Shown here piece after piece: positions 37,597 through 45,959 of a DNA stretch of 62,313 nucleotides; the stretch's first letter is position 1, and every line of letters starts with the position of its first letter. Position numbers and translations under genes: made by a program. The DNA is from Planctomycetota bacterium (GTDB lineage: Bacteria > Planctomycetota > Phycisphaerae > SM23-33). The notes beneath the pieces were generated by a model. That model had not been told where the DNA came from. It saw only the letters and a program-made list of their open reading frames with translations, and searched no databases. The DNA is taken from NCBI GenBank assembly GCA_022705325.1, contig JAKJER010000037.1, positions 1 to 62,313 of the forward strand. Reading direction: 5' to 3'.

Positions 37597-38703
37597 TTAC
37601 GCGCGGCGTCGGCGGATGTAGCCGCCCAGGCCCGCGCCGGCCAGGGCCAGCAGGGCCATGGTGGCCGGCTCGGGAACGACGGTGCCCGTCAGTTCGTACG
37701 ACAGCGAGCCGGTGAGTTGGTCCTGCTTGGTCTCGGTGTCGGCGCCCGTCCAGGTCAGCGTGAGGGTGGCCGAGTAGGGCCCGTCCAGCAGGGGGGCCAG
37801 GAAGTCGATGTCGAAGATTGTGCCCGCATCGCCGCTCACCAGCAGGGCGGCCAGCGTCGGGTCGTCGGGCAGGACGAACAGGGCGGCGTCCGGCCCGGTG
37901 ATGGTGGCCGTGTCGATCTTGATGGTCGAGCCCAGCGTGCCGGTGTTCTGAAGGGTGAACTGCTCGGTGCCGACGATCCCGCCGGCCAACTTGCCGAAGT
38001 CGATGGTCGAGCCGTCAGCCGGCGTGCCGGTCAGCGCCGGCGCGGTCGTGCCGAAATACTCCAGTTCGCCCAGGCCCAGGACGTTGGCCGAGCCGTAGGA
38101 CGTGGCGTAGAAACGGAAGTACTTATAGGCAGCCGGCGTGTCGAAATCGGCTCCGCCTCCGTCATAGCGAATCACCTTGTTCTCCACGCTCCCACCGCCC
38201 AGGGTGAACGGGCTGTTGCCGTCATCGTTGTACGAGAAGATTTTCGTCCACGTGCTGTTGTCGTTGGAGCCCTGGATCTCCCACACGTCCGGGTCGCGGT
38301 TGGTGCCGCTGTCGTTGTCCGAAGTAATGGTGAAGTGGGTCATGATGTACTGCTTGGGCATCTCCAGGGCCACCCACTGCGTCCCGCCGTTGCAGCAGAA
38401 CTTGGCCTCGCCTCCGCCGACCTTGTTGTCGAACAGGTCCAGGGCGCCCTCCCTGTCGCTCGATGGGGCTGCGGCGTTCGAGAAGTGATTCTCGCTGCTG
38501 GCCCAGGCGGTGACGAAGTTGTACCCGGTTGCGCGATAGGGCAGAATGCTCGCGTCGCTTTCATCGATGTTGTTGTCCGGATCGGTCAGATCGCTCTTCA
38601 GCAAGGACGTGGCATCGTAACCCAGGAATGTGGCCGCCTGGACGGAACCGGCGAGCAGGACGATCAGGAACAGTCCGACCAGCCACCATTTAGACATGGT
38701 CAT
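37597..38703 (-). CDS. PEP-CTERM protein with discoidin-like domain
   Basis: A 368-residue secreted protein. It has a signal peptide (WWLVGLFLIVLLAGSVQA), then a discoidin/F5-8C-like domain (about 25-215) with WVALEMPKQYIMTHFTITSD, WEIQGSNDNSTW and YKYFRFYATSYG. An HYDIN/ASPM-like beta domain follows (TIDFGKLAGGIVGTEQFTLQ). The C-terminal sorting signal is VPEPATMALLALAGAG plus basic residues. Discoidin domains bind glycans, and the tail would be cut by an exosortase, so this is a surface-anchored carbohydrate-binding protein by inference. The start at 38703 has GAGG seven bases upstream; an ATG two codons later is possible. Confidence 0.85.
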   Translation of the reverse strand: MTMSKWWLVGLFLIVLLAGSVQAATFLGYDATSLLKSDLTDPDNNIDESDASILPYRATGYNFVTAWASSENHFSNAAAPSSDREGALDLFDNKVGGGEAKFCCNGGTQWVALEMPKQYIMTHFTITSDNDSGTNRDPDVWEIQGSNDNSTWTKIFSYNDDGNSPFTLGGGSVENKVIRYDGGGADFDTPAAYKYFRFYATSYGSANVLGLGELEYFGTTAPALTGTPADGSTIDFGKLAGGIVGTEQFTLQNTGTLGSTIKIDTATITGPDAALFVLPDDPTLAALLVSGDAGTIFDIDFLAPLLDGPYSATLTLTWTGADTETKQDQLTGSLSYELTGTVVPEPATMALLALAGAGLGGYIRRRRA

Positions 38704-39035
38704 GCAGCATCCTCTCTTTCTTCTGTGCAAACGCTCCCGCGTCAGCCTTCCTCTTGCTCGGCGGCGCACACCGGAACGGGGCGCCTTTGTCAGCCACCAT
38801 CTTCGCCCAAATGGGCGATTCTGTCAAGAGCCCAAATGACCGAGCCCAAATGACCGAGATGCTGTCGACTATTGTGTGTAAGTGCCCAGGAGGTGCCGTC
38901 TGGCCAGTCGGCCGCCTGACCGGGCCGGCCAACCGCGTGGTTGAAGCCGGCGGCAGGACGCTGTACCATTATGGGCAGGTCCCCGGCGGGCTTCGAGCCG
39001 GCGGCTGGGGATCCATATTCAGAAAGGGTGAACGC
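38704..39035. other. Intergenic stretch with short direct and inverted repeats
   Basis: 332 bases between divergent genes. It contains CGCCCAAATGGGCG, an inverted repeat at 38805-38818, and a 14-bp unit GAGCCCAAATGACC repeated in tandem at 38828-38855. The shared CCCAAATG core in both suggests a protein-binding site. No gene is seen. Confidence 0.5.
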
Positions 39036-39365
39036 ATGGCAGACTACACGTACGATGATCTGAAGGTGATGAAGGCGCAGCAGTTGCGGGAGATCGCCCA
39101 GGGCATCCAGGACGACCGCCTCCAGGGCTACAGCACCATGCACAAGGAGCAGTTGCTGCCCAAGCTGTGCCAGGCGCTGCACATCCACGCCGACCACGCC
39201 GCCCACGGCGCCGAGAAGATGCGGATCAAGGCCCTGATCCGGAAGCTCAAGGCCCAGCGCCAGGAGGTTCAGCAAGCCCGCGACTACGACCGCCTGGGCG
39301 CGATCCGCCACCAGATCCACGTCCAGAAGCGCAAGCTGCGCAACATGGTCGCGCGAGGCGTGTGA
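39036..39365 (+). CDS. Small Rho-N-like domain protein with basic coiled-coil tail
   Basis: A 109-residue cytoplasmic protein. Residues 1-45 (YDDLKVMKAQQLREIAQGI, then YSTMHKEQLLPKLCQAL) fit the helix-extended-loop-helix of the Rho transcription-terminator N-terminal domain, which binds nucleic acid. The rest is a charged helical hairpin (AEKMRIKALIRKLKAQRQE, LGAIRHQIHVQKRKLRNM), similar to UVR-type coiled coils. The ATG has AAAGGG upstream. It is probably a small nucleic-acid-binding protein; its role is unknown. Confidence 0.65.
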   Translation: MADYTYDDLKVMKAQQLREIAQGIQDDRLQGYSTMHKEQLLPKLCQALHIHADHAAHGAEKMRIKALIRKLKAQRQEVQQARDYDRLGAIRHQIHVQKRKLRNMVARGV

Positions 39366-39374
39366 CGGGCCCCG

Positions 39375-40235
39375 TCAGTCCGGTTCATACCAGAGGTAGT
39401 TCGACGACAGGTTCTGCCGGATCATCTCCAGCCGGACCCACGGCACCCATGCAGCCGAGCCGTCCACCCTGCCCACGACCATCCCTTCCGGCACGGGCTC
39501 GAAGTGCCCGGGCGTCGTTCCGGGGGGGATTCGCGCCCAACCGTCGCCCTCGCCCACGTGCGGCATGGTCCCGCTCCAGGAGGCCGTCGCGTAGAAGGCC
39601 CGGCAGGTCACCAGCGTGCGGCTGGTGCCGTTGTCGCCAAGCCGCTTGATCGTCGTATAGTCGCTGTCGGGGAAGTCCATGATCCGGTCTCGCCGGTTGC
39701 CCCAGTAGATCCAGCCGATCCCCGTGCCGTTGCCGGACGAAGACATGGCGCCCATGCCGACCAGGTTCTTGTCCTCGGGCCACATGCTGTTGCAGGCGCC
39801 GGTCCTGGGCGCCACGCCGTACTTGGCGGTCAACTGGACCCACGTGCTGTAGCGGAACCACACCAGGTCGTCGTCCGCCCCCCGGTCCGAAGACTCGCGC
39901 GCCCCCAGCGGAAGTTCGCCCCGGCTGGCCGAGGCGTATGTGGTGCACGCGGTGATGAATTGCCTGGCGTCGCTCTCGTCCGCGACGCGCCTGGCCAGGA
40001 TCCTCGCGCGTCGCAGCGATGGCGTCAGGAGCGAAAGCAACAACGCGATGATCGCCACCACCACCAGCAGTTCCACCAGGGTGAACCCGCGCACGTCCCG
40101 CCGCCGCCTCGCTCGGCCAGGATCGTGCGATCGTCGCAACACCAGGTCTCCTTCCCGCAAATCGGGCGGGCGCTCGTGATCTGCCGAGACAGGTCCCGGA
40201 TGGACCCGTTCCTTCCGTTCATTGTAGCGGTTCAC
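39375..40235 (-). CDS. Type II secretion/pilin-like protein with N-methylation motif
   Basis: A protein of up to 286 residues. The prepilin cleavage and methylation site is RGFTLVELLVVVAIIALLLS, about 49 residues from the GTG start used here; the hydrophilic leader is long, so the true start may lie further in. After the pilin helix comes a globular domain of the kind abundant in planctomycetes, ending with GMVVGRVDGSAAWVPWV, which recalls the conserved C-terminal DG motif of that group. It is exported and assembled or displayed at the envelope after cleavage by a prepilin peptidase not present here. Many paralogues normally occur per genome; the function is unknown. Confidence 0.75.
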   Translation of the reverse strand: MNRYNERKERVHPGPVSADHERPPDLREGDLVLRRSHDPGRARRRRDVRGFTLVELLVVVAIIALLLSLLTPSLRRARILARRVADESDARQFITACTTYASASRGELPLGARESSDRGADDDLVWFRYSTWVQLTAKYGVAPRTGACNSMWPEDKNLVGMGAMSSSGNGTGIGWIYWGNRRDRIMDFPDSDYTTIKRLGDNGTSRTLVTCRAFYATASWSGTMPHVGEGDGWARIPPGTTPGHFEPVPEGMVVGRVDGSAAWVPWVRLEMIRQNLSSNYLWYEPD

Positions 40236-40372
40236 GACGACTCTGCCAGGGCATCCGCTTCGCGGCTGTCTGCCGGGACCTCGCCAACGTCCTGCGTTCA
40301 GGCCCGGGCCGCAATCGTCCCCGCACGCCGACGTTTGAACCGTGGACCGCCTCTTTGCGAAGGAGCACGCCC

Positions 40373-41782
40373 ATGTCCGGTAAAGCCGCCGCCGTCTGCC
40401 TGGTCCTGTTGGCCGCCTGCCAAGCCATCCCCGCCGCCGACGCTCCGCAAGCCGACGGGCCGCTGCTGGGCGGCCTGGCCGCCGTCGACATCACGCCGCC
40501 CGTGCCGTATCGCATGAGCGGGTACTTCCACGAGCGGCTCAGCGACGGCGTGCTCGACCCGCTACGGGCCAAGGCGATGGTGCTGGCCCAGGGCGGGCGG
40601 AAGCTGGCGATCGTCTCCTGCGACGTCATCGCCCTCACCCGCGAGATCACCGACCCCGCCCGCAAGCGGATCGCCGAGGCGCTCAAGATCCCGCCCGCCA
40701 ACGTGCTCATCTCGGCCACCCACACCCACACCGGGCCGCTCTACATGGGCGTCCTGCGAGACTACTTCCACCAGCGGGCCGTCGACAAGACCGGGAGCGA
40801 CGACTGCGAGAAGGACCCGTACCCGCCGCGGCTGATCGAGGGCATCGTCCAGGCCGTCACCAAGGCCCACGCCGCCCTCAAGCCCGTGCGACTGGAGGCC
40901 GGCTCCGCCCGCCAGGAGGGCCTGTCCTTCAACCGGCGGTTCCACATGCAGGACGGCTCGGTGGTGTTCAACCCCGGCGTGCTGAACCCCAGGATCGTCC
41001 GGCCGGCCGGGCCGATCGACCCGCAGGTGGGCATCGTGCTCTGCCGCGACGCAGCCGACGGCAAGGCCCTGGGCGGGATCGTGAACTTCGCCCTGCACCT
41101 GGACACCACGGGCGGCACGAAGTACTCCGCCGACTATCCGCACTACCTGGAGCAGTCGCTGCGGCGGACCCTGGGCGAGCAGTTCGTGTGCCTGTACGGC
41201 ACGGGCACGTGCGGCGACATCAACCACATCGACGTGACGCGCCGCGAGCGGCTGACCGCAGAGCGCATCGGCGCCACGCTGGCCGACACGGTGGCGGCCA
41301 AGACCGGGTCCCTGGGCGCCGTGCACGCGGACCTGGCCGCACAAAGCCGCACCATCGAGCTGCCCCTGCCGCAGTTCACCGACGAGCAGATCGACCAGGC
41401 GCGGGCCGACATGCCCAAGGTCGGCACGCGAGAGCTGCCCTTCCTGGGCCAGGTGGAGGCCTGCCGCCGCCTCGCCGTCCACAAACGCGGCGCCGCCACC
41501 ATGAAGCACGAGGTGCAGGTCCTGCGCCTGGGGCGGGAGCTGGCCGTCGTGGGCCTGCCCGGGGAGGTCTTCGTCGAGCTGGGCCAGGCCGTCAAGAAGG
41601 CCTCACCCTTCCAGACCACGCTGGTGATCGAGCTGGCCCAGGACTGCCCCGCCTACGTGCCTACCCGCAAGGCCTTCGCCGAGGGCAGCTACGAGACCGT
41701 CAACACCCACGTCACCTCCGGCGGCGGCGAACGCCTGGCCGAGACGGCTTGCGAGTTGCTGAAGCAGGCGGCGAAGCAGTAG
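40373..41782 (+). CDS. Neutral/alkaline ceramidase-like secreted hydrolase
   Basis: A 469-residue exported protein with a short signal peptide (AAAVCLVLLAACQAIPA; the Cys could be lipidated). The core matches the N-terminal domain of neutral/alkaline non-lysosomal ceramidases: AAVDITPPVPYRMSGY at the start, ISATHTHTGP with metal-binding His residues, and GTGTCGDINHIDV. In the family this domain hydrolyses the amide bond of ceramides, but the many planctomycete homologues are of unproven specificity. The separate C-terminal ceramidase domain is absent. The start at 40373 has AAGGAG eight bases upstream. Confidence 0.8.
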   Translation: MSGKAAAVCLVLLAACQAIPAADAPQADGPLLGGLAAVDITPPVPYRMSGYFHERLSDGVLDPLRAKAMVLAQGGRKLAIVSCDVIALTREITDPARKRIAEALKIPPANVLISATHTHTGPLYMGVLRDYFHQRAVDKTGSDDCEKDPYPPRLIEGIVQAVTKAHAALKPVRLEAGSARQEGLSFNRRFHMQDGSVVFNPGVLNPRIVRPAGPIDPQVGIVLCRDAADGKALGGIVNFALHLDTTGGTKYSADYPHYLEQSLRRTLGEQFVCLYGTGTCGDINHIDVTRRERLTAERIGATLADTVAAKTGSLGAVHADLAAQSRTIELPLPQFTDEQIDQARADMPKVGTRELPFLGQVEACRRLAVHKRGAATMKHEVQVLRLGRELAVVGLPGEVFVELGQAVKKASPFQTTLVIELAQDCPAYVPTRKAFAEGSYETVNTHVTSGGGERLAETACELLKQAAKQ

Positions 41783-41831
41783 CTGTCACGCGAACATTGC
41801 CCGCGTTTGGTTCGGGTGGTATAGTAAATGT

Positions 41832-42074
41832 GTGCCAACGGTCCATCGAGAAGCCGGTTTCGTGTTCTACTTCTACTCGGAAGAAGGCACAGAACCGCCG
41901 CATGTGCATGTGGACAAAGGCGACGGCACGGCCAAGCTTTGGCTGAGGCCGGTGCGCCTGGCTTGGACCGAAGGGCTGAAGGTTGGCGAGGTGCGCCAGG
42001 CCTTGCGGATAGCTAGACGAAGGCAGGCCAGACTCCTGGAGGGGTGGAATGAGTTCTTTGCGCGCGAAGATTAA
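41832..42074 (+). CDS. DUF4160 protein
   Basis: An 80-residue protein starting at GTG. It contains FVFYFYSEEGTEPPHVHVDKG, broadly the DUF4160 signature, with a HVHV core, followed by AKLWLRPVRLAW. It overlaps the next gene by 26 bases. DUF4160 and DUF2442 genes are often paired and are suspected to form a toxin-antitoxin or regulatory unit; the biochemistry is unknown. Confidence 0.8.
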   Translation: MPTVHREAGFVFYFYSEEGTEPPHVHVDKGDGTAKLWLRPVRLAWTEGLKVGEVRQALRIARRRQARLLEGWNEFFARED

Positions 42075-42321
42075 CAACGTCGTTGTCGGCCGCGACACGC
42101 TGAACGTGGAATTGGCGGATGGGCGCGTTATCACCGCGCCGCTCACATGGTATCCAACGCTCCTGCAAGCGACAGCCAAGCAGTTGCGCCGCTGGAAGCC
42201 TTGTGGCGCAGGCACAGGGATCCACTGGCCCGACCTTGACTATCACCTCAGCGTTGAGGGGTTGTTGCGAGGTTCGCCCGAGGCCGAGGGGGTGACGCGG
42301 CGCCTCCTGGTTGATCTGTAG
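42049..42321 (+). CDS. DUF2442 protein
   Basis: A 90-residue protein with LNVELADGRVITAPLTWYP and a late GIHWPDLDYHLSVEGLL, both typical of DUF2442. It lies 26 bases inside the end of the DUF4160 gene, so translation is probably coupled. It is likely the partner (possible antitoxin) of that protein; this is inference from pairing. Confidence 0.8.
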   Translation: MSSLRAKINNVVVGRDTLNVELADGRVITAPLTWYPTLLQATAKQLRRWKPCGAGTGIHWPDLDYHLSVEGLLRGSPEAEGVTRRLLVDL

Positions 42322-42387
42322 GCACGGATCATTTCTTCGTTCATCGGGTGGTTGCCCGCCGAACTGCTCAAGCAGGCCGGTTCGTAG

Positions 42388-42445
42388 CCTGCCTGCCGCA
42401 GGCAGGTGCGGTCTCCGGGGACATCAGGAATATCAGGATCGGAGC
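42388..42445. repeat. CCTGCC palindrome plus start of a dispersed CATCAGGATCG repeat
   Basis: A CCTGCC-type palindrome (42388-42406) is followed by CCGGGGACATCAGGAA and TATCAGGATCG (to 42441). The second part recurs at 44689-44715 and, more loosely, at 45910-45925. The 238-base gap 42322-42559 holds no gene. Confidence 0.6.
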
Positions 42446-42559
42446 CTGTATCGCCTGGCTGGCTGCGTGATTGCCGCCGACGATCTCCATGCACGGAATC
42501 TGCTTGACGCTGCTGTCCATCGTCCCGGGTCCGGTCGCCGCGCGCCGCCCAAGGCGCCG

Positions 42560-44533
42560 CTACCGCTGCTTCAGTTCCGGCTTGGCAAACGTCACCGAAT
42601 ACGTCTTCCCCGCCGGGCCGAGGGCGGTCATCACGGTCTGGCCGGAACTGGTAATGGTAACCTTCTGCTGGCCGCCGGCTCGCTCCACAACGAGGTCCCA
42701 CGAACGGCCGAACGCGCGAACGTCGCGCAGGGCCATCGACGGCCAATCCCTGGGCAGCCAGGGCGTGCATTCGAAGGAGTCCAGGCCGGTCGGCACGATG
42801 CCGAAGACCCCTTCGAAGAAGACCCGTGGAAAGAGCGAGCCCGGGCAGAGCATGTCGATGGCGTCTTCATCCGGATACGGCCCCCTGGGCCCGAAAATCT
42901 GCGTCTTCACCACGCGCCGGGTCAGGTCGATCGCCTCCTCCGTGCAGCCGGCCTTGAACAGCGCACGCAGGGCGTAGTAGGTCTCGCGCCCCCATTCGGT
43001 GGGCCGGGTCGATTCGGCCAGGATGTCGGCGCCCTTCATGCGATCGGGCCAGAGCTTGTCGGAGAGAAGTGCGGCCACCGTGCCGTCGCGCCGCTGGTTG
43101 ATGCCCATGGCCAGCGGCAGCAGGATCCACCCGCGCAGGGTCGTGTTGCCCTCGTAATACCGATAGGTTTTGAAGCCCTCGACCTGGGCTCCGAAGCAGG
43201 ATTCGATGCCCTTGCGCAGGGCGTCCGCGCGGCGGTCGAACTCGACATGCACGCCCTTGCCCAGGGCACGCGACAGGTGGGCGGCCTGGCGATAGCCGCC
43301 GTAGGCAAGGGCTGACGTGCTCAGGTTGGCCTTCCCGGTCGGGTAGCGGCCTTCCATCTCGTCGGTCCGCGAGGCGACGATCCCCTCGTCGGTCGTGTGT
43401 CGCAAGACCGAGGCGGCACTGAATTCGATCAGCGGCCAGAGTTCCTCCGCCGCCGCCCGGTCGCCTTGGAACAAGAGGAACTTGGACAGGCCGTACAGGA
43501 CCATGGCGTCGTCGCCTCGTCCCCGCTGTACGAGCTTGAGGGCGGGCCCTTCGAACGAGCCGGGGAAGGGATCGATGCCTTTCTCCCGGCACCAGGCCTG
43601 CCAGATGCGATACATGTTCATGGAGGCGTGGTTCAGATCGGCGTTGCCGAAGAACGGAAACACCGGGCTGGAGTACTCCACCGGGTCGTTCGCCCAGACG
43701 CCGGGTGAGTACCTCAGGCTGCCGTTGTGCGTGATGACCCCCTTGTACGTCTCGATGGGGCATTCCAGCACGTGGAACTTCTGCAGGGTGAAGGCTACGT
43801 CAAGCTGCGGCTCGGGGGTTTCCAGCCGGCCGGGGCCCCGCCAGGCCGCCTCGGCCAAGGCGCGGCGGGCCCCGCGCTCGGCGGCTGGGTCGACTGCCGC
43901 GACCGCCTGGCCGGACAGGTGGCCCTGAAGACTGGTCGAGAACGAGAGGACCTCGCCGCCCTTGAGCGAAACGGCCTCGCGGCCGGGGCAGGTCCACGTG
44001 GCAATCACGTCTTCGGGCGACTTGGTCACCTTCTCGCCCGCGGCGACCGCGACGGATATCGGCTTGTCAGCGGCGTTGCGGACCTGCCACTCCTCGACGA
44101 CCAGGGCTCTGGTCATGGACGGATAGACCGTGCGGGTGACGGCTGCCCCCCCGGCCGGCGGGTAGGTCAAGGTCAACATCCCGTCGAAGACGGCCAAGGA
44201 GGGAGACGGCATCTGCCAGGGCTGGCCGTTGATCTGCAATTGCGGGATCGGATCGCGCCCGCCCTGGAACAGGACCCTCTTGTCCTTGGCGATGTCCGGC
44301 TGGAGGTGAAAGAACCTGACCTTATAGCCCAGGCCCGTTGCGCGGTCCGCCTGTGTCTGCATCACCACCTTCCGCCCCTGCATGCAGACCACCAGGGGCT
44401 GCGCGGCGGCGAACTGGTGGGTCAGGCGACCCGCTTTGCCGAGAGTCCAGAAATCCTCTGCCGAGGCGGCTGCCGCCAGGCAGCAGCACGCACAAGCCGC
44501 CATCGTCACGATCAATCCGGCGTTGCTCTTCAT
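42560..44533 (-). CDS. Secreted six-hairpin (alpha/alpha)6 glycosidase-like protein
   Basis: A 657-residue exported protein. It has a signal peptide at 1-25 (GLIVTMAACACCCLAAAASA), with a Cys cluster that could also be a lipobox. The N-terminal third is a beta-supersandwich (ALVVEEWQVRNAADKPISVA). The rest is an alpha/alpha barrel with paired helices and acidic residues (FPFFGNADLNHASMNMYRI, SRTDEMEGRYPTG, TRPTEWGRETYYAL). It ends with a small beta domain (WPSMALRDVRAFGRSW), as in GH78/GH95-type enzymes. The family number cannot be fixed by eye. GGAGAG precedes the ATG. The likely role is cleavage of complex glycans in the periplasm or outside the cell. Confidence 0.7.
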   Translation of the reverse strand: MKSNAGLIVTMAACACCCLAAAASAEDFWTLGKAGRLTHQFAAAQPLVVCMQGRKVVMQTQADRATGLGYKVRFFHLQPDIAKDKRVLFQGGRDPIPQLQINGQPWQMPSPSLAVFDGMLTLTYPPAGGAAVTRTVYPSMTRALVVEEWQVRNAADKPISVAVAAGEKVTKSPEDVIATWTCPGREAVSLKGGEVLSFSTSLQGHLSGQAVAAVDPAAERGARRALAEAAWRGPGRLETPEPQLDVAFTLQKFHVLECPIETYKGVITHNGSLRYSPGVWANDPVEYSSPVFPFFGNADLNHASMNMYRIWQAWCREKGIDPFPGSFEGPALKLVQRGRGDDAMVLYGLSKFLLFQGDRAAAEELWPLIEFSAASVLRHTTDEGIVASRTDEMEGRYPTGKANLSTSALAYGGYRQAAHLSRALGKGVHVEFDRRADALRKGIESCFGAQVEGFKTYRYYEGNTTLRGWILLPLAMGINQRRDGTVAALLSDKLWPDRMKGADILAESTRPTEWGRETYYALRALFKAGCTEEAIDLTRRVVKTQIFGPRGPYPDEDAIDMLCPGSLFPRVFFEGVFGIVPTGLDSFECTPWLPRDWPSMALRDVRAFGRSWDLVVERAGGQQKVTITSSGQTVMTALGPAGKTYSVTFAKPELKQR

Positions 44534-44688
44534 CGCCTGTTCTCTCCAAGTCGCTTCGACCGGGGTTTCCCTGATGACCTGCCCAACTCCGACGCCGGGA
44601 CAGTGTGTTTGTATTATCCTACATCGTTCCCATGGCCAGTTGGCCCCCGAATCAGCCAGAGAGTGGCCAATGGCAGCAGGCCGTCCCC

Positions 44689-44750
44689 TGGGGACCTCAG
44701 GAACATCAGGATCGCCTGACGGCGGCGCTACGAACGCTTCTTCCTGTCGC
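44689..44750. repeat. Dispersed repeat running over the phytase stop codon
   Basis: CCTGGGGACCTCAGGAACATCAGGATCGCC-type sequence followed by TGACGGCGGCGCTACGAACGCTTC. A matching version (GAACATCCGGATCGCC, then TTACGGCGACACTACAAACGCTTAC) lies at 45910-45958, just past the end of the isomerase gene. The phytase stop codon (44728-44730) lies within it. Confidence 0.6.
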
Positions 44751-45864
44751 GGGCGTTCCAGGTTGGGTCGATGAGCAATCGCTTGCCCGCGATGTCGCGC
44801 CAGTCGTAGAGCTTGAAGTTCTGCCGGCCTCGCGGCGTCGAGCCGTCCTGGACGACGAGGAACCCAGCGGGGAACCGCTTGCTGGTCGCGAGGTTGGTGA
44901 CGGCGATGCCGTCGGTGTCGTCGACGTCGTCGATCTCGCCCGCCTTGGGGTCGATGGTGAGCACGTAGCGGTTGTCCTGCTGGCGGGTGTAGACGATGAA
45001 GGTGTCGTTGCCCTGGCTGGAGGCGATCAGGTAGCCCTTGCCGCCGGCGGCGGCGTAGATGGTCAAGCCCTCCACGTCCCGGGTCAGCCCGTGCTCGCCG
45101 ACCTTGGCGATGAGTTTGCCCTGTTCACCGCCGTCCGGCTCGGCGGCGAAACGCCAGATGCCGGTCGACTCCTCCGCGAAGTACACCCAGCCCAGTTCGT
45201 CGTCGGCGACGCAGCCCTCGACGCACGAGCGAAGCTTGAGCGTGCGGACCTCGACGGCCTTTACCTCGCCCTCGCCCGCGTCCTGAAGCTCGTACTGCGC
45301 GAGCCGGCCGTCGTAGTGGGTCACGAAGCAGTAGCCCTTGCCCGTCCTCGCGCTGCGGTACGTGCAGATGCCGTAGGGGACCTCGCCGTCCAGCACTTTC
45401 TGCGTGCCGCCGGCGGTGATGTCCGTCAGCCGCCGCCTGGCCGGGTCGATCCGCCAGACCTTCACGCCGCAGGCCTTGGAGGCCCGTGTGGACGCGACGG
45501 CCAGGTCCGCCACCTGCCCGCCGAGCGTGAAGCCGTAGAGCACGTCCACGTTGTTGGGGCGGCATCCGTCGCCGCACGTCTGAAGGTCTTTGCCCTCCAT
45601 GTCGTACACGTGCAGGCCGCCCCGTTTGTCCGTGCCCAGGATGAGGCTCTTCTCGGGATCGCTGGGGTGAATCCAGATGGCGGGGTCATCCGCCGCGTCG
45701 CCGCCATGGGGGATCAGATCGGTCTGAAGCCTGGCCTCGGGCGCGACCACGTCCGCAGCCGGCCTGGTCGTCGCCGCACCGTGCGCCGCGCATAAAATGC
45801 AGGCCGGAAAAACCAACACGGCCAGGACCACGGTGGCGCACGATCGTTCTGTGGCATTCAGCAT
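44728..45864 (-). CDS. Beta-propeller phytase (3-phytase family)
   Basis: A 378-residue exported protein with a signal peptide (VVLAVLVFPACILCAAHG). The propeller blades carry family signatures: DDPAIWIHPSDPEKSLILG, GGLHVYDMEGKDLQ, NNVDVLYGFTLGG, VADDELGWVYFAEES, DVEGLTIYAAAGGKGYLIAS and DVDDTDGIAVTN. Beta-propeller phytases are calcium-dependent and release phosphate from inositol hexakisphosphate; several of the conserved Asp and Glu residues that bind calcium are present. This would let the cell scavenge phosphate. The C-terminal residues and stop are encoded by a dispersed repeat. Confidence 0.88.
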   Translation of the reverse strand: MLNATERSCATVVLAVLVFPACILCAAHGAATTRPAADVVAPEARLQTDLIPHGGDAADDPAIWIHPSDPEKSLILGTDKRGGLHVYDMEGKDLQTCGDGCRPNNVDVLYGFTLGGQVADLAVASTRASKACGVKVWRIDPARRRLTDITAGGTQKVLDGEVPYGICTYRSARTGKGYCFVTHYDGRLAQYELQDAGEGEVKAVEVRTLKLRSCVEGCVADDELGWVYFAEESTGIWRFAAEPDGGEQGKLIAKVGEHGLTRDVEGLTIYAAAGGKGYLIASSQGNDTFIVYTRQQDNRYVLTIDPKAGEIDDVDDTDGIAVTNLATSKRFPAGFLVVQDGSTPRGRQNFKLYDWRDIAGKRLLIDPTWNARDRKKRS

Positions 45865-45959
45865 GGGGTCACACTATCAGCCGGGTAGAGTGCGCCCGTA
45901 AGAGCGTCGCGAACATCCGGATCGCCTTACGGCGACACTACAAACGCTTACGAACGCTC

